Shown: positions 43,471-52,357, numbered from the stretch's first letter. The stretch is DNA of 64,000 nucleotides from BAIKAL-G1 sp943370385 (GCA_943370385.1 CALRQT020000010.1:1-64000), one strand, 5' to 3'. Notes: a model not told the origin generated them from the letters alone. Made by a program: numbers and translations.

Positions 43471-44730
43471 CTAACGGCCCAGCTGGTCGCCGAGCTTGTC
43501 GGCCACGGTGTTCACATCCTTATCGCCGCGGCCGGAGAGGTTGAGCACCACTTCCGTGCCGGGGGCCAGGGTGGGGCAGAGGGTGTCGAGCCAGGCGAAG
43601 GCGTGGGCCGTTTCCAGGGCTGGAATAATGCCCTCGAGCTTGCAGACCAGCTGCAGGGCCGCCAGGGCCTCGCTGTCGGTAACAGCGCCGTACTCGGCCC
43701 GGCCGATCTCCTTGAAGTAGCTGTGCTCCGGACCAACGCCCGGGTAGTCGAGGCCAGCGCTGATCGAATGGGCCTCCTGCACCTGGCCGTCACCGTCCTG
43801 GAGCAGCAGGCTCATGGCGCCATGGAGCACCCCCACCCGGCCCTCGGTGATCGTGGCCGCATGGCGACCGGTGGCGACGCCATCGCCGGCCGCCTCCACA
43901 CCAATCAGCCGCACCGAGGTGTCCTGCACGAAGGGATGGAACAGCCCCATGGCGTTGGAGCCGCCGCCCACGCAGGCCACCAACACATCGGGCAAGCGGC
44001 CGAAGGCCTCTTGGCACTGGCGTTTGGTCTCCACACCGATCACGGCGTGGAAGTCGCGCACCAGCATCGGGAAGGGGTGGGGGCCCGCCACCGAGCCGAG
44101 GATGTAGTGGGTCGTTTCCACGTTGGTGACCCAGTCGCGGATGGCCTCACTGGTGGCGTCCTTGAGGGTGGCGGTGCCGGCGGTGACGGGCTGCACGGTG
44201 GCGCCCAGCAGCCGCATGCGGACCACATTGAGGGCCTGGCGGCGCATGTCCTCGGCGCCCATGTAGATCACGCATTCGAGGCCGAAGCGGGCACAGACCG
44301 TGGCCGTGGCAACCCCGTGCTGGCCGGCGCCGGTTTCGGCAATGATCCGTTTTTTACCCATGCGCAGGGCCAACAGGGCCTGACCAAGGGCGTTGTTGAT
44401 CTTGTGGGCGCCGGTGTGGTTGAGGTCTTCCCGCTTCAGCCAGATGCGGGGCCCCCCTTCGGGCCGGCGGTAGTGGTCGGTGAGCCGTTCGGCCTCGTAG
44501 AGGGGCGTGGGGCGGCCGACGTAGTTCTTGAGCAGGTGATTGAGGCGCTCGGTGAAGGCCGGGTCCTGCCAGGCCTCGGCGGCGGCGGCCTCGAGCTCCG
44601 CCAGGGCGGGGATCAGGGTTTCGGGCACGTATTGGCCGCCGAACTGGCCAAAGCGGCCTAGGGCGTTGGGGCGCACGGCCGGTTCCAGCGCCGCGGGGTC
44701 AACGGTCAGGGCAGGGACGGTGCTGGTCAC
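43471..44730 (-). CDS. trpB: Tryptophan synthase beta subunit
   Basis: PLP enzyme making tryptophan from indole and serine. GTG start at 44730 (VTSTVPALTVDPAALEPA), 419 residues. Motifs: GRFGQFGGQYVPETLIPAL, the PLP Lys110 in NHTGAHKINNALGQ, AETGAGQHGVATAT and CVGGGSNAMGLFHPF, with the C-terminal SGRGDKD. It diverges from the SUI1 gene over a 241-bp repeat-containing spacer. Confidence 0.97.
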   Translation of the reverse strand: MTSTVPALTVDPAALEPAVRPNALGRFGQFGGQYVPETLIPALAELEAAAAEAWQDPAFTERLNHLLKNYVGRPTPLYEAERLTDHYRRPEGGPRIWLKREDLNHTGAHKINNALGQALLALRMGKKRIIAETGAGQHGVATATVCARFGLECVIYMGAEDMRRQALNVVRMRLLGATVQPVTAGTATLKDATSEAIRDWVTNVETTHYILGSVAGPHPFPMLVRDFHAVIGVETKRQCQEAFGRLPDVLVACVGGGSNAMGLFHPFVQDTSVRLIGVEAAGDGVATGRHAATITEGRVGVLHGAMSLLLQDGDGQVQEAHSISAGLDYPGVGPEHSYFKEIGRAEYGAVTDSEALAALQLVCKLEGIIPALETAHAFAWLDTLCPTLAPGTEVVLNLSGRGDKDVNTVADKLGDQLGR

Positions 44731-44806
44731 CGGCGGCGGTGCAAGAGGGCTCCAGCGTAGGAAGCAACCAGGGGGAAGGGCGCCCAAGGCTTGGGCGGCG
44801 GGTTAG

Positions 44807-44858
44807 GGGGGCTTGGGAAGGCAGCTTGGGGAGGCGGCTTGGGGAGGCAGCCTGGCCA
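44807..44858. repeat. 13-bp imperfect tandem repeat, four units
   Basis: Units GGGGGCTTGGGAA, GGCAGCTTGGGGA, GGCGGCTTGGGGA and GGCAGCCTGGCCA lie end to end in the trpB-SUI1 spacer. The consensus is GGCRGCTTGGGGA. Confidence 0.85.
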
Positions 44859-44901
44859 GCCGGTTAGGGCCGATGGCCAGGTCGGTGCGGGCCGGGGCTC
44901 G

Positions 44902-44951
44902 GTGCTGCGTTGAATCGGTCCTGCGCTGAATCCCGTGCTGCGCTGAACTAG
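44902..44951. repeat. 16-17-bp imperfect tandem repeat, three units
   Basis: Units GTGCTGCGTTGAATCG, GTCCTGCGCTGAATCCC and GTGCTGCGCTGAACTAG follow each other just upstream of the SUI1 gene. They are unrelated in sequence to the 13-bp repeat 40 bp away. Confidence 0.8.
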
Positions 44952-44971
44952 GGCCAGCAAACGGCACCACC

Positions 44972-45322
44972 ATGGCCAAGGGCGGCTGGCAGGAATTCAG
45001 CAGGCCGGAAAGCCTGCAACGCAGCCCGGGGCCCGGGGCCAGTCCTGGCCAGGGCGGTGGCGCCGAACCGGCCGCCAAGGCCCAGCAACGGGTGCGGGTG
45101 CAGCGCACCAAGGCCGGCAAGGGCGGCAAGTTGGTGACCGCGATCACGGGTCTGGAAGCCCCCGAGGCCGAGCTCAAGGCCCTGCTCAAGCAGCTCAAGG
45201 CCCACGCCGGCACCGGCGGCACCCTCAAGGACGGCGTGATCGAACTCCAGGGCGACCAGGTGGCCCCGGCCCTGGCGGCCCTGGAGCAGGCGGGGTACCG
45301 GCCCAAGCAGGCGGGGGGATGA
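44972..45322 (+). CDS. SUI1/eIF1-like translation factor
   Basis: A 116-residue protein with a SUI1 domain: VRVQRTKAGKGGKLVTAITGL (about 41-61), KQLKAHAGTGGTLKDGVIELQG and the end VAPALAALEQAGYRPKQ. The N-terminal 40 residues are Gly/Pro/Ser-rich. Its function in bacteria is linked to initiation fidelity by homology. It overlaps the following TauE-like gene by four bases (ATGA). Confidence 0.92.
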   Translation: MAKGGWQEFSRPESLQRSPGPGASPGQGGGAEPAAKAQQRVRVQRTKAGKGGKLVTAITGLEAPEAELKALLKQLKAHAGTGGTLKDGVIELQGDQVAPALAALEQAGYRPKQAGG

Positions 45323-46170
45323 GTCTCCCCGTTTTGACAACTATTTCCTGGGGTCTCCTGGCTGGCCCCATCCCCCTGGCCCTATGGTTGCCAGAGGTGA
45401 TTACCCCCGCCGATCTGCTGCTGCAGATGGGCCTGTTTGCGGCCTCCTTGGTGGCCAACCTGCTGTCGGCCCTGGCGGGGGGCGGCGCCGGGCTGGTGCA
45501 GCTGCCGGTGCTGATTTTGCTCGGCTTGAGTTTTCCCCTGGCCCTGGCCACCCACAAGCTGGCCAGCGTGGCCCTGGGGGTGGGCGCCAGCCTGCGCCAT
45601 GCCCGCGAGCGCTCCCTGAATCCGCGGCTGGCGGCCTTCGTGCTGGTTTGCGGCTTGCCGGGGGTGGTGCTGGGGGCCCGGGTGGTGCTGGCCTTGCCCC
45701 CCAAGCTCTGCACCCTGCTGCTGGGGCTGCTCACCATCGCGCTTGGGCTTTATTCGCTGACCAACCCCCAGCTGGGCACCGTCAGCGCGGTGCGCCAGAT
45801 GGATCGGCGCGGCCTGGCCATCGGCGGCGCGGGGATGTTCGCCATCGGCTTTCTCAACGGCTCGCTCACCTCCGGCACCGGCCTGTTTGTGACCCTGTGG
45901 CTGGTGCGCTGGTTTGGCCTCGACTACGGCCGGGCCGTGGCCTACACCCTGATCCTGGTGGGCCTGTTCTGGAATGGGGCCGGCGCCCTCACCCTGGGGA
46001 TCCAGGGCCAGATCGCCTGGAGCTGGGTGCCGGTGCTGCTGGCCGGATCCGTCGCCGGCGGTTACCTGGGGGCCCACCTGGCCATTGCCAAGGGCAGCCG
46101 GCTGGTGAAGCGCGCCTTTGAGGTGCTCTCGCTGCTGATGGGGATTTCGCTGCTGGTCAAGAGTTTCTGA
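45319..46170 (+). CDS. TauE/SafE family sulfite/sulfonate exporter-like permease
   Basis: A 283-residue membrane protein with about eight helices and the repeated TauE/SafE motif: SLVANLLSALAGGGAGLVQLPVLILLGLSFPLALATHKLASVALG, and the second half GMFAIGFLNGSLTSGTGLFVTLWLVRWFGLDY. The family moves sulfite, sulfonates or other organic anions; the direction and substrate are unknown. It lies between the SUI1 gene and cysC, a sulfate-assimilation gene, and is translationally coupled to the former. Confidence 0.88.
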   Translation: MSLPVLTTISWGLLAGPIPLALWLPEVITPADLLLQMGLFAASLVANLLSALAGGGAGLVQLPVLILLGLSFPLALATHKLASVALGVGASLRHARERSLNPRLAAFVLVCGLPGVVLGARVVLALPPKLCTLLLGLLTIALGLYSLTNPQLGTVSAVRQMDRRGLAIGGAGMFAIGFLNGSLTSGTGLFVTLWLVRWFGLDYGRAVAYTLILVGLFWNGAGALTLGIQGQIAWSWVPVLLAGSVAGGYLGAHLAIAKGSRLVKRAFEVLSLLMGISLLVKSF

Positions 46171-46283
46171 GCCTGGGCCGCTGGCTGCGCCTGTCCAGCC
46201 TTGGTCAGTTGCCGCCGGCCCGGGGGCTTGCCCCACCCCGGTGGGGAGAATGGCCCGCATCGATCCAACCTTTGCCCTCGCCC

Positions 46284-46928
46284 ATGTCCGCCACCAGCCC
46301 TAGCCCGCTCACCACCAAGGGCGCCTCCACCAACATCGTGTGGCACCACTCCTCGGTGGATCGGGCGGCCCGGGCCCACCAACGGGGCCACCGCAGCGCC
46401 ATTCTTTGGTTCACGGGCCTCTCGGGCGCCGGCAAAAGCACCCTGGCCAACGCGGTTAATTCGGCCCTGTTTGAACAGGGCCTCGCCTGCTACGTGCTCG
46501 ATGGCGACAACGTGCGCCATGGCCTCTGCCAGGACCTGGGCTTCTCCGACGCCGACCGCACCGAAAACATCCGGCGCATTGGCGAGGTGGCCAAGTTGTT
46601 CGTGGATGGGGGGGTGGTGGTGCTGACGGCGTTCGTGTCCCCGTTCCGAGCCGACCGCGATCGGGTCCGGGCGCTGGTGCCGGAGGGGGACTTCATCGAG
46701 GTGCACTGCGCCGCCAACCTGGCTGCCTGCGAAACCCGCGACACCAAGGGGCTCTATGCCAAGGCCCGGGCCGGGGTAATCAAGGATTTCACCGGCATCT
46801 CCAGCCCCTACGAAGAGCCCGAGCAGCCGGAACTGCGGGTGGAAACCGGCAGCCAGTCCCTGGACGACTGCGTCAGCCAGGTGATCAGCTACCTGGAGGA
46901 GCAGGGGATCATTCCGGCGGCGGCTTGA
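46284..46928 (+). CDS. cysC: Adenylylsulfate kinase (APS kinase)
   Basis: Phosphorylates APS to PAPS for sulfate reduction or sulfation. The ATG at 46284 (MSATSPSPLT) gives 214 residues. P-loop TGLSGAGKST (44-53), DGDNVRHGLCQDLGFSDADRTENIRR and TAFVSPFRADRDRVR are the standard motifs. Its last 20 bp overlap the convergent AI-2E family gene. Confidence 0.96.
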   Translation: MSATSPSPLTTKGASTNIVWHHSSVDRAARAHQRGHRSAILWFTGLSGAGKSTLANAVNSALFEQGLACYVLDGDNVRHGLCQDLGFSDADRTENIRRIGEVAKLFVDGGVVVLTAFVSPFRADRDRVRALVPEGDFIEVHCAANLAACETRDTKGLYAKARAGVIKDFTGISSPYEEPEQPELRVETGSQSLDDCVSQVISYLEEQGIIPAAA

Positions 46929-48015
46929 GGCTGGGGCCCTGGGCCAGGCCCGGAACCTCGGGCAAGCCGAGCTGGGTGGCCCAGGCATCGAGGAAGGTTT
47001 TCAGGCAGCTGGCCACGGGCACCGCCAGCAGCAAGCCCAGCAGCTCACCCAGGCCCATCAGGCTGCCGAAGCGGGCCCCCAAGGGCAGGCTCACCAGCAG
47101 CCAGGCGGGCTGCAGCCCAACGATGCTGCCCATCAGCCGGGGCTGGATCACCTGGTCCACCACCTGGCCGACGCTGATCGCCGCCGCCAGCACCTCCAGG
47201 CCAGTGCGGGGATCCTCCAAAGCCAGCAGCAAGCTCACCAACAGGATCGTGACGGCACTGGCATAGGGCACCAGGGTGGTGAAGCCGATCAGCACGGCAA
47301 ACAACACCCCATAGGGAATGCCCAGCAGGGTGAACACCACCATCTGGGCGCCGCTGAGGATCAGGGCCAGCACCACCTGGCCGGCGAAATAGCCCCGGAA
47401 GGTGCGGCCCAAGGTGGTGAGTAGCAGGCCACTCCAGGCGGCCGGCAGCCATCGGGCCAGGCCGGCCACAATCGCCTCACCGCCGAGCAACAGAAACACC
47501 GCCAGCACCGTGACGATCAGGGTGTTGACCGTGAGGCCCACGGTGGCCCCGAGCAGGCTGAGCAGCCGCTGGCTCAGCTGGCTGGCCACCTGGCTGGTGC
47601 GGGTCAAAAGGCTGCTGCTGAGGTCGCCGAATTCGGTGGGCAGGCCCCGTTCGGCGGCCCACTCCTCGAGCACCTTGAGCCAGCGCTCCCCCTCGGTCAG
47701 CCAGCCCGGCAGGGCATTAATTAGCCCCACCAGCTGTTCCACCAGTCGGGGCACGAGCCAGAAGGCGGAGAGCACCAGCAGCCCCAGCCCCAGCCCCACC
47801 ACCAGCAATACGGCTAGGCCCCGGGGCAGGCCGCGGCCGTGCAGCCAGCGGGTGGGAATGTCGAGCAAAAAGGCGATCAGGGCCGCACCAATAAACAGCG
47901 CCGGGAAGGGCGCTAAGGGCATCAGCAACTGGCGCAGCACCCAGAGGTTCAGCACCAGCAGGGGCAGGATCAGGCCCAGCCGGAGCCAGGGCGGCAGCAC
48001 CAGACGCTCGATCAT
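46909..48015 (-). CDS. AI-2E family transporter (PF01594-type permease)
   Basis: A 368-residue membrane protein of the AI-2E/PerM family with about eight helices. Marks: LPLLVLNLWVLRQLLMPLAPF, TLGRTFRGYFAGQVVLALI, GIPYGVLFAVLIGFTTLVPYASAV and VIQPRLMGSIVGLQPAWLLVSLPLGARFGSLMGLGELLGLLLAVPVA. The substrate is not known. Its ATG overlaps the purE stop (ATGA), so the two are coupled. Confidence 0.9.
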   Translation of the reverse strand: MIERLVLPPWLRLGLILPLLVLNLWVLRQLLMPLAPFPALFIGAALIAFLLDIPTRWLHGRGLPRGLAVLLVVGLGLGLLVLSAFWLVPRLVEQLVGLINALPGWLTEGERWLKVLEEWAAERGLPTEFGDLSSSLLTRTSQVASQLSQRLLSLLGATVGLTVNTLIVTVLAVFLLLGGEAIVAGLARWLPAAWSGLLLTTLGRTFRGYFAGQVVLALILSGAQMVVFTLLGIPYGVLFAVLIGFTTLVPYASAVTILLVSLLLALEDPRTGLEVLAAAISVGQVVDQVIQPRLMGSIVGLQPAWLLVSLPLGARFGSLMGLGELLGLLLAVPVASCLKTFLDAWATQLGLPEVPGLAQGPSLKPPPE

Positions 48016-48605
48016 CGGGGCCCCGCCAACGCCTCCAAGTAAGCCGCACTGCCCAGCTCCTGCAGGCGGGCATCTTTTGTGGTCACCTGGCCATGGAGAT
48101 CGCGTCGGTAGGCGAGTAGCTGCTCGGCCAGGCCGGCGTCGGCGGTGGCGAGGATCTGTACCGCCAACAGGCCGGCATTGATCCCATTGCCGATCGCCAC
48201 GGTGGCCACCGGGATCCCGGCCGGCATCTGCACGATCGAATGGAGCGAATCCACGCCCGAGAGGGCCCGGCTCTGCACCGGCACGCCAATCACCGGCAGG
48301 GTGGTGAGCGAGGCCACCATGCCGGGCAGGTGGGCGGCGCCACCGGCCCCGGCGATCACCACCTTGAGGCCCCGGCCGGCGGCCGCCTGGGCAAAGGCCA
48401 CCATCTCCAGGGGCGTGCGGTGGGCCGAAAGAACCCGCACCTCAACGCCAACGCCAAACCGCTGCAACAGCGCCACGGCCGGCTCCATGGTGGGCAGGTC
48501 CGAATCGCTGCCCATCACCACCGCCACTAGGGGCGCCCCAGAGGAGCCTGGGGCCTGCTCGCCGGGCGCGGGGGCAGCGCCGGAGTCGCGCGGGGCAAGG
48601 GCCAT
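48012..48605 (-). CDS. purE: 5-(carboxyamino)imidazole ribonucleotide mutase
   Basis: Purine biosynthesis enzyme. The ATG at 48605 (MALAPRDSGAAPAPG) gives 197 residues; the long upstream frame runs antisense to nagA and is rejected. Motifs: VVMGSDSDLPTM (29-40), VLSAHRTPLEMVAFA, VVIAGAGGAAHLPGMVA and GVPVQSRALSGVDSLHSIVQMPAGIPVATVAIG. It diverges from nagA. Confidence 0.96.
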   Translation of the reverse strand: MALAPRDSGAAPAPGEQAPGSSGAPLVAVVMGSDSDLPTMEPAVALLQRFGVGVEVRVLSAHRTPLEMVAFAQAAAGRGLKVVIAGAGGAAHLPGMVASLTTLPVIGVPVQSRALSGVDSLHSIVQMPAGIPVATVAIGNGINAGLLAVQILATADAGLAEQLLAYRRDLHGQVTTKDARLQELGSAAYLEALAGPR

Positions 48606-48689
48606 GGGATGAAAAGGACAAAGGAGCGGCGAGGATGGCATTCTCCCGCTTCGGCACCCCTTCGCCCTCCCCCGGCGGGAGTTGTCTCG

Positions 48690-49844
48690 ATGCGCTGGCT
48701 CAGCAACATCCGCCTGCCCGAGGGCGGCCCCCAGCTCTGGCGCATCGGCCTCGATGGCTTGGACCAAATTGCCGCCGTGGAAGCCCTGGCCCCGGGCAGC
48801 GTCGCCGCCGGAGCCGACTGGCAGGGGGATTGGCTCAGTCCCGCCGGGGTGGATCTGCAGATCAATGGCGGCCTGGGCCTGGCCTTCCCGGAACTCACCG
48901 ACGCCGACCTGCCCCAGCTGGAGGCCCTGCTGGAGCTGCTCTGGCGCGATGGCGTTGAGGCAATCTCCCCCACCCTGGTGACCTGCGCCGTGGCCCCCCT
49001 GCGCCAGGCCCTGGCCGTGCTGCGGGCCGCCCGGCAGCGGCACCGCAGCGGCCGCTGCCGCCTGCTGGGCGCCCACCTGGAGGGACCGTTCCTAGCCCAC
49101 GCCCGCCGCGGCGCCCATCCCGCCATCCATCTTTGTGCGCCCAGCCGCACGGCCCTGCTGGAGCGGATCGGCGGCTTTGAAGACGAGATCGCTCTGGTCA
49201 CCCTGGCCCCGGAACTGGAGGGAGCCGGCGAGGTGATCGGGGCCCTCAAGGAGCTGGGGATCGTGGTGAGCCTGGGTCACAGCGAGGCCAATGAGGCCGA
49301 GGCCAGCGCCGCCTACGGGGCCGGGGTGTCGATGCTCACCCACAGCCTCAACGCCATGGCCGGCCTGCACCACCGGGCCCCCGGCCCCGTGGCGGCGGCC
49401 CTGCTGGGGGGCGGGGTGCACCTGGGCCTGATCGCCGATGGCGTGCATGTGGCACCAACGATGGCAGTGTTGCTGCAACGGCTGGCGGGTGACCAGCTGG
49501 TGCTGGTGAGCGATGCCCTGGCCCCCTACGGCCTGGCCGATGGCCGCCACCGCTGGGATGAGCGGGAACTCCTGGTGGAACAGGGCACCTGCCGCCTCCC
49601 GGACGGCACCCTGGCGGGGGTGACCCTGCCCCTGCTGGAGGGGGTGCGGCGCCTGGTCCGCTGGGGCGGCGAGGCGGAAGCGGCCATCGCCGCCGCCACG
49701 GTTAGTCCCCGGCGGGTCTTGGGCGACGACCGGCCGATCGAAAGCCTGCTGGTGGGCCTGCCCCTCGCCGAGACCCTGCGCTGGGGTGGGGCGGCCCCTG
49801 CCCTGGCCTGGCAGCGGAGCGGGCCCAGCAGCCAACCTGCCTAG
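48690..49844 (+). CDS. nagA: N-acetylglucosamine-6-phosphate deacetylase
   Basis: Removes the acetyl group from GlcNAc-6-P, for amino-sugar and cell-wall recycling. MRWLSNIRLPEGGPQLW gives 384 residues. Metal and catalytic regions: LSPAGVDLQINGGLG, LLGAHLEGPFLA (Glu), VVSLGHSEANEAEA (His), SMLTHSLNAMAGLHHRAPG (His), and VLVSDALAPYG (catalytic Asp). The order purE-nagA-chlM matches what I recall from Prochlorococcus and marine Synechococcus. Confidence 0.93.
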   Translation: MRWLSNIRLPEGGPQLWRIGLDGLDQIAAVEALAPGSVAAGADWQGDWLSPAGVDLQINGGLGLAFPELTDADLPQLEALLELLWRDGVEAISPTLVTCAVAPLRQALAVLRAARQRHRSGRCRLLGAHLEGPFLAHARRGAHPAIHLCAPSRTALLERIGGFEDEIALVTLAPELEGAGEVIGALKELGIVVSLGHSEANEAEASAAYGAGVSMLTHSLNAMAGLHHRAPGPVAAALLGGGVHLGLIADGVHVAPTMAVLLQRLAGDQLVLVSDALAPYGLADGRHRWDERELLVEQGTCRLPDGTLAGVTLPLLEGVRRLVRWGGEAEAAIAAATVSPRRVLGDDRPIESLLVGLPLAETLRWGGAAPALAWQRSGPSSQPA

Positions 49845-49880
49845 GATCCCGGCCAACGTTGTCGCCCCAGCCGCGTCCCG

Positions 49881-50645
49881 ATGGCCCCCGAGCAGCTCCT
49901 GGACAACACGTCCCAGACCGACGCAGGCGCCACTGCAAACGCCCCCACTCCATCAGCCAAGGACAGCGAGAAGTCCGTGGTGGAGGCCTATTTCAATAGC
50001 ACCGGCTTTGATCGCTGGAATCGCATCTACAGCGACAGCGAAGACGTCAACAAGGTTCAGCGCAATATCCGCATCGGCCACCAGAAAACGGTGGACCAGG
50101 TGCTGGCGTGGCTGCAGGAAGAGGGCAACCTGGCCGAGCGCAGTTTCTGCGATGCCGGCTGCGGCGTTGGCAGCCTCAGCCTGCCCCTGGCGGCCCTGGG
50201 GGCCGGCAACATCCAGGCCAGCGACCTGTCCGAGGCGATGGTGAACGAGGCCAGCCGCCGGGCCACCGAGCAGGGCCTCGATCCGGCCCGCCTGCTGTTC
50301 AGTGCCTCCGACCTGGAAAGCCTGGAGGGCCGCTACGACACCGTGATCTGCCTGGATGTGTTCATCCACTACCCCCAGGAGCCGGCCGAACAGATGGTGG
50401 AACATCTGGCCTCCTTGGCGGAGCGGCGCCTGTTGGTGAGCTTTGCCCCCTACACGCCGCTGCTGGCGGTGCTCAAGCGCATCGGCGAGCTGTTCCCCGG
50501 CCCCAGCAAGACCACCCGGGCCTACACCCTGCGCGAAAGCGGCATCGTGGCGGCGGCGGAACGCAGCGGCTTCCGCCTGGTGCGCCGCAGCCTTAACCAG
50601 GCCCCCTTCTATTTCTCCCGCCTGATTGAGTTCGAGCGGGTCTGA
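49881..50645 (+). CDS. chlM: Magnesium-protoporphyrin IX methyltransferase
   Basis: Methylates the C13 propionate of Mg-protoporphyrin in chlorophyll synthesis, using SAM. SAM motif FCDAGCGVGSLSLPLA (about 89-104), VVEAYFNSTGFDRWNRIYSDSEDVNKVQ (33-60) and the C-terminal KTTRAYTLRESGIVAAAERSGF with NQAPFYFSRLIEFERV are the ChlM pattern. Length 254. It is followed at 76 bp by a photolyase-family gene. Confidence 0.95.
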   Translation: MAPEQLLDNTSQTDAGATANAPTPSAKDSEKSVVEAYFNSTGFDRWNRIYSDSEDVNKVQRNIRIGHQKTVDQVLAWLQEEGNLAERSFCDAGCGVGSLSLPLAALGAGNIQASDLSEAMVNEASRRATEQGLDPARLLFSASDLESLEGRYDTVICLDVFIHYPQEPAEQMVEHLASLAERRLLVSFAPYTPLLAVLKRIGELFPGPSKTTRAYTLRESGIVAAAERSGFRLVRRSLNQAPFYFSRLIEFERV

Positions 50646-50721
50646 TCAGGCCTAGGCGCCCCCTGGGAAGCTCAAGTGGGACGGTCATAGGAGCAGGCCC
50701 AAACTCCCTAGGGTCGCGCCC

Positions 50722-52305
50722 ATGGAGGGGTTGCAGGTCGTTTGGTTTAAGCGGGATCTGCGGCTGGTCGACCACCAGCCGCTGCTCCACGCCTGCCGCC
50801 GCGGACCGGTGCTGCCCCTGGTGGTGGTAGAGCCTGAGCTCTGGCAGCAGGCCGATGCCTCGGCCCGCCAGTGGGCCTTTTGCGCCGAGAGCCTGGAGGA
50901 TCTCCGCCAGGAGCTGGCGCGGCTGGGCCAGCCCCTGGTCGTGCGCACCGGCCGGATCGAAACCGTGCTGGAGCGGGCCCGCCGCCAGTTCGGCATCGCC
51001 GGCCTCTGGAGCCATGAGGAAACCGGCAACGGCTGGACCTATGCCCGCGACCTGCGGGTGGCCGCCTGGGCCAAACGCCATGGCATCGCCTGGATCGAAA
51101 TTCCCCAGTTCGGCGTGATCCGCCGGCTGAAGAGCCGCAACGGCTGGGCCCGCCGCTGGGAAGGGCGCATGGCAGAACCGATCAGCCCACCGCCAGAGGC
51201 CTTAACGCCGCTTGGGGGCATCGAGCCCGGCGCCATCCCCAGCGCCCAGGACCTGGGCCTGGCTGGCGACCCCTGCCCCGGCCGCCAGCCGGGAGGGCGC
51301 CAAGCCGGCCTGGCCCTGCTGGAGAGCTTTCTGGCCCAGCGGGGCGCCCGCTACCACCGGGAGCTCTCCAGCCCGGGCACCGCCTTTGCCAGTTGCTCGC
51401 GCCTCTCGCCCCACCTGAGCTGGGGCACCCTGTCGATGCGGGAGATCGTGCAGCGCAGCCGCGGCCGCCTGGCGGCACTGAAGGGGCTGCCCGCCCCGCA
51501 ACGGGGCGACTGGCCCCGGGCCCTGCGGGGCTTTGACGAGCGGCTGCACTGGCACTGCCACTTCATCCAGAAGCTGGAAAGCCAGCCGGATCTGGAGTTC
51601 CAGGAGCTGCACCCGCTCACCGCCGGCCTGCGGGCCAGCGAGCCGGAGCGGCTGGCGGCCTGGGCCGCGGGGCGCACCGGCCTGCCGTTCGTGGATGCCT
51701 GCATGCGGGCCCTGATCGCCACCGGCTGGATCAACTTCCGCATGCGGGCGATGTTGATGTCGGTGGCGAGCTACCAGCTCTGGCTGCCCTGGCGCGACAG
51801 CGGCCTGGTGCTGGCACGCCTGTTCGTGGACTACGAGCCCGGCATCCACTGGAGCCAGTGCCAGATGCAATCGGGCACCACGGGCATCAACACGATTCGG
51901 ATCTACAACCCGATCAAGCAGGGCCAGGACCACGACCCCCAGGGCCAGTTCCTACGCCAATGGCTGCCGGAATTGGCGCGGGTGCCCGTGGTGCACCTGC
52001 ATGAGCCCTGGACGATGCCGCTCTCGACCCAAACCAGCGCGGGCTGTGTGCTCGGGGTCGACTATCCCCTGCCGCTGGTGGACCCGGCCGCCGCGGCCCG
52101 GGACGCGAAGCAGCGGATCTGGGACCGGCGCCAGGAGCCCGGGTTCCGGGAGTGGGCCGCCACGGTCCTGCAAACCCATGGCTCCCGCCGCTCCGGCGGC
52201 ACCAGGAACCGCTCAGCGACCAAGGGTGGGCGGCGGCGCAGTCCCACCCCTCAAGATGACGCCACCAGGCCGCTGCAACTGGGGCTGGATCTGGATCTGG
52301 CCTGA
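50722..52305 (+). CDS. Photolyase/cryptochrome-family flavoprotein (class I-like, divergent FAD pocket)
   Basis: A 527-residue protein with an N-terminal alpha/beta antenna domain (about 1-165: VVWFKRDLRLVDHQPLLHAC) and a C-terminal FAD-binding domain: HWHCHFIQKLESQPDLEFQEL, GLPFVDACMRALIATGWINFRMRAMLMSVASYQLWLPWRD and LARLFVDYEPGIHWSQCQMQSG. Ordinary CPD photolyases have NNGGWQW at that last point; here it is EPGIHWSQCQMQSG. The end is basic and low-complexity (HGSRRSGGTRNRSATKGGRRR). Photolyase or light-sensor role cannot be told apart. It faces the other photolyase genes across the methyltransferase gene. Confidence 0.86.
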   Translation: MEGLQVVWFKRDLRLVDHQPLLHACRRGPVLPLVVVEPELWQQADASARQWAFCAESLEDLRQELARLGQPLVVRTGRIETVLERARRQFGIAGLWSHEETGNGWTYARDLRVAAWAKRHGIAWIEIPQFGVIRRLKSRNGWARRWEGRMAEPISPPPEALTPLGGIEPGAIPSAQDLGLAGDPCPGRQPGGRQAGLALLESFLAQRGARYHRELSSPGTAFASCSRLSPHLSWGTLSMREIVQRSRGRLAALKGLPAPQRGDWPRALRGFDERLHWHCHFIQKLESQPDLEFQELHPLTAGLRASEPERLAAWAAGRTGLPFVDACMRALIATGWINFRMRAMLMSVASYQLWLPWRDSGLVLARLFVDYEPGIHWSQCQMQSGTTGINTIRIYNPIKQGQDHDPQGQFLRQWLPELARVPVVHLHEPWTMPLSTQTSAGCVLGVDYPLPLVDPAAAARDAKQRIWDRRQEPGFREWAATVLQTHGSRRSGGTRNRSATKGGRRRSPTPQDDATRPLQLGLDLDLA

Positions 52306-52357
52306 GATGGCCGGGAAGGCGCGATGGATCAGGCGCAGCCGCCTGCCGAGCAGGTCG

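Noticed and set aside
43066..44661. A 531-codon open frame overlapping hrcA and antisense to trpB
   Set aside because: It shifts out of the hrcA frame and continues opposite trpB; both of those genes are clearly real.
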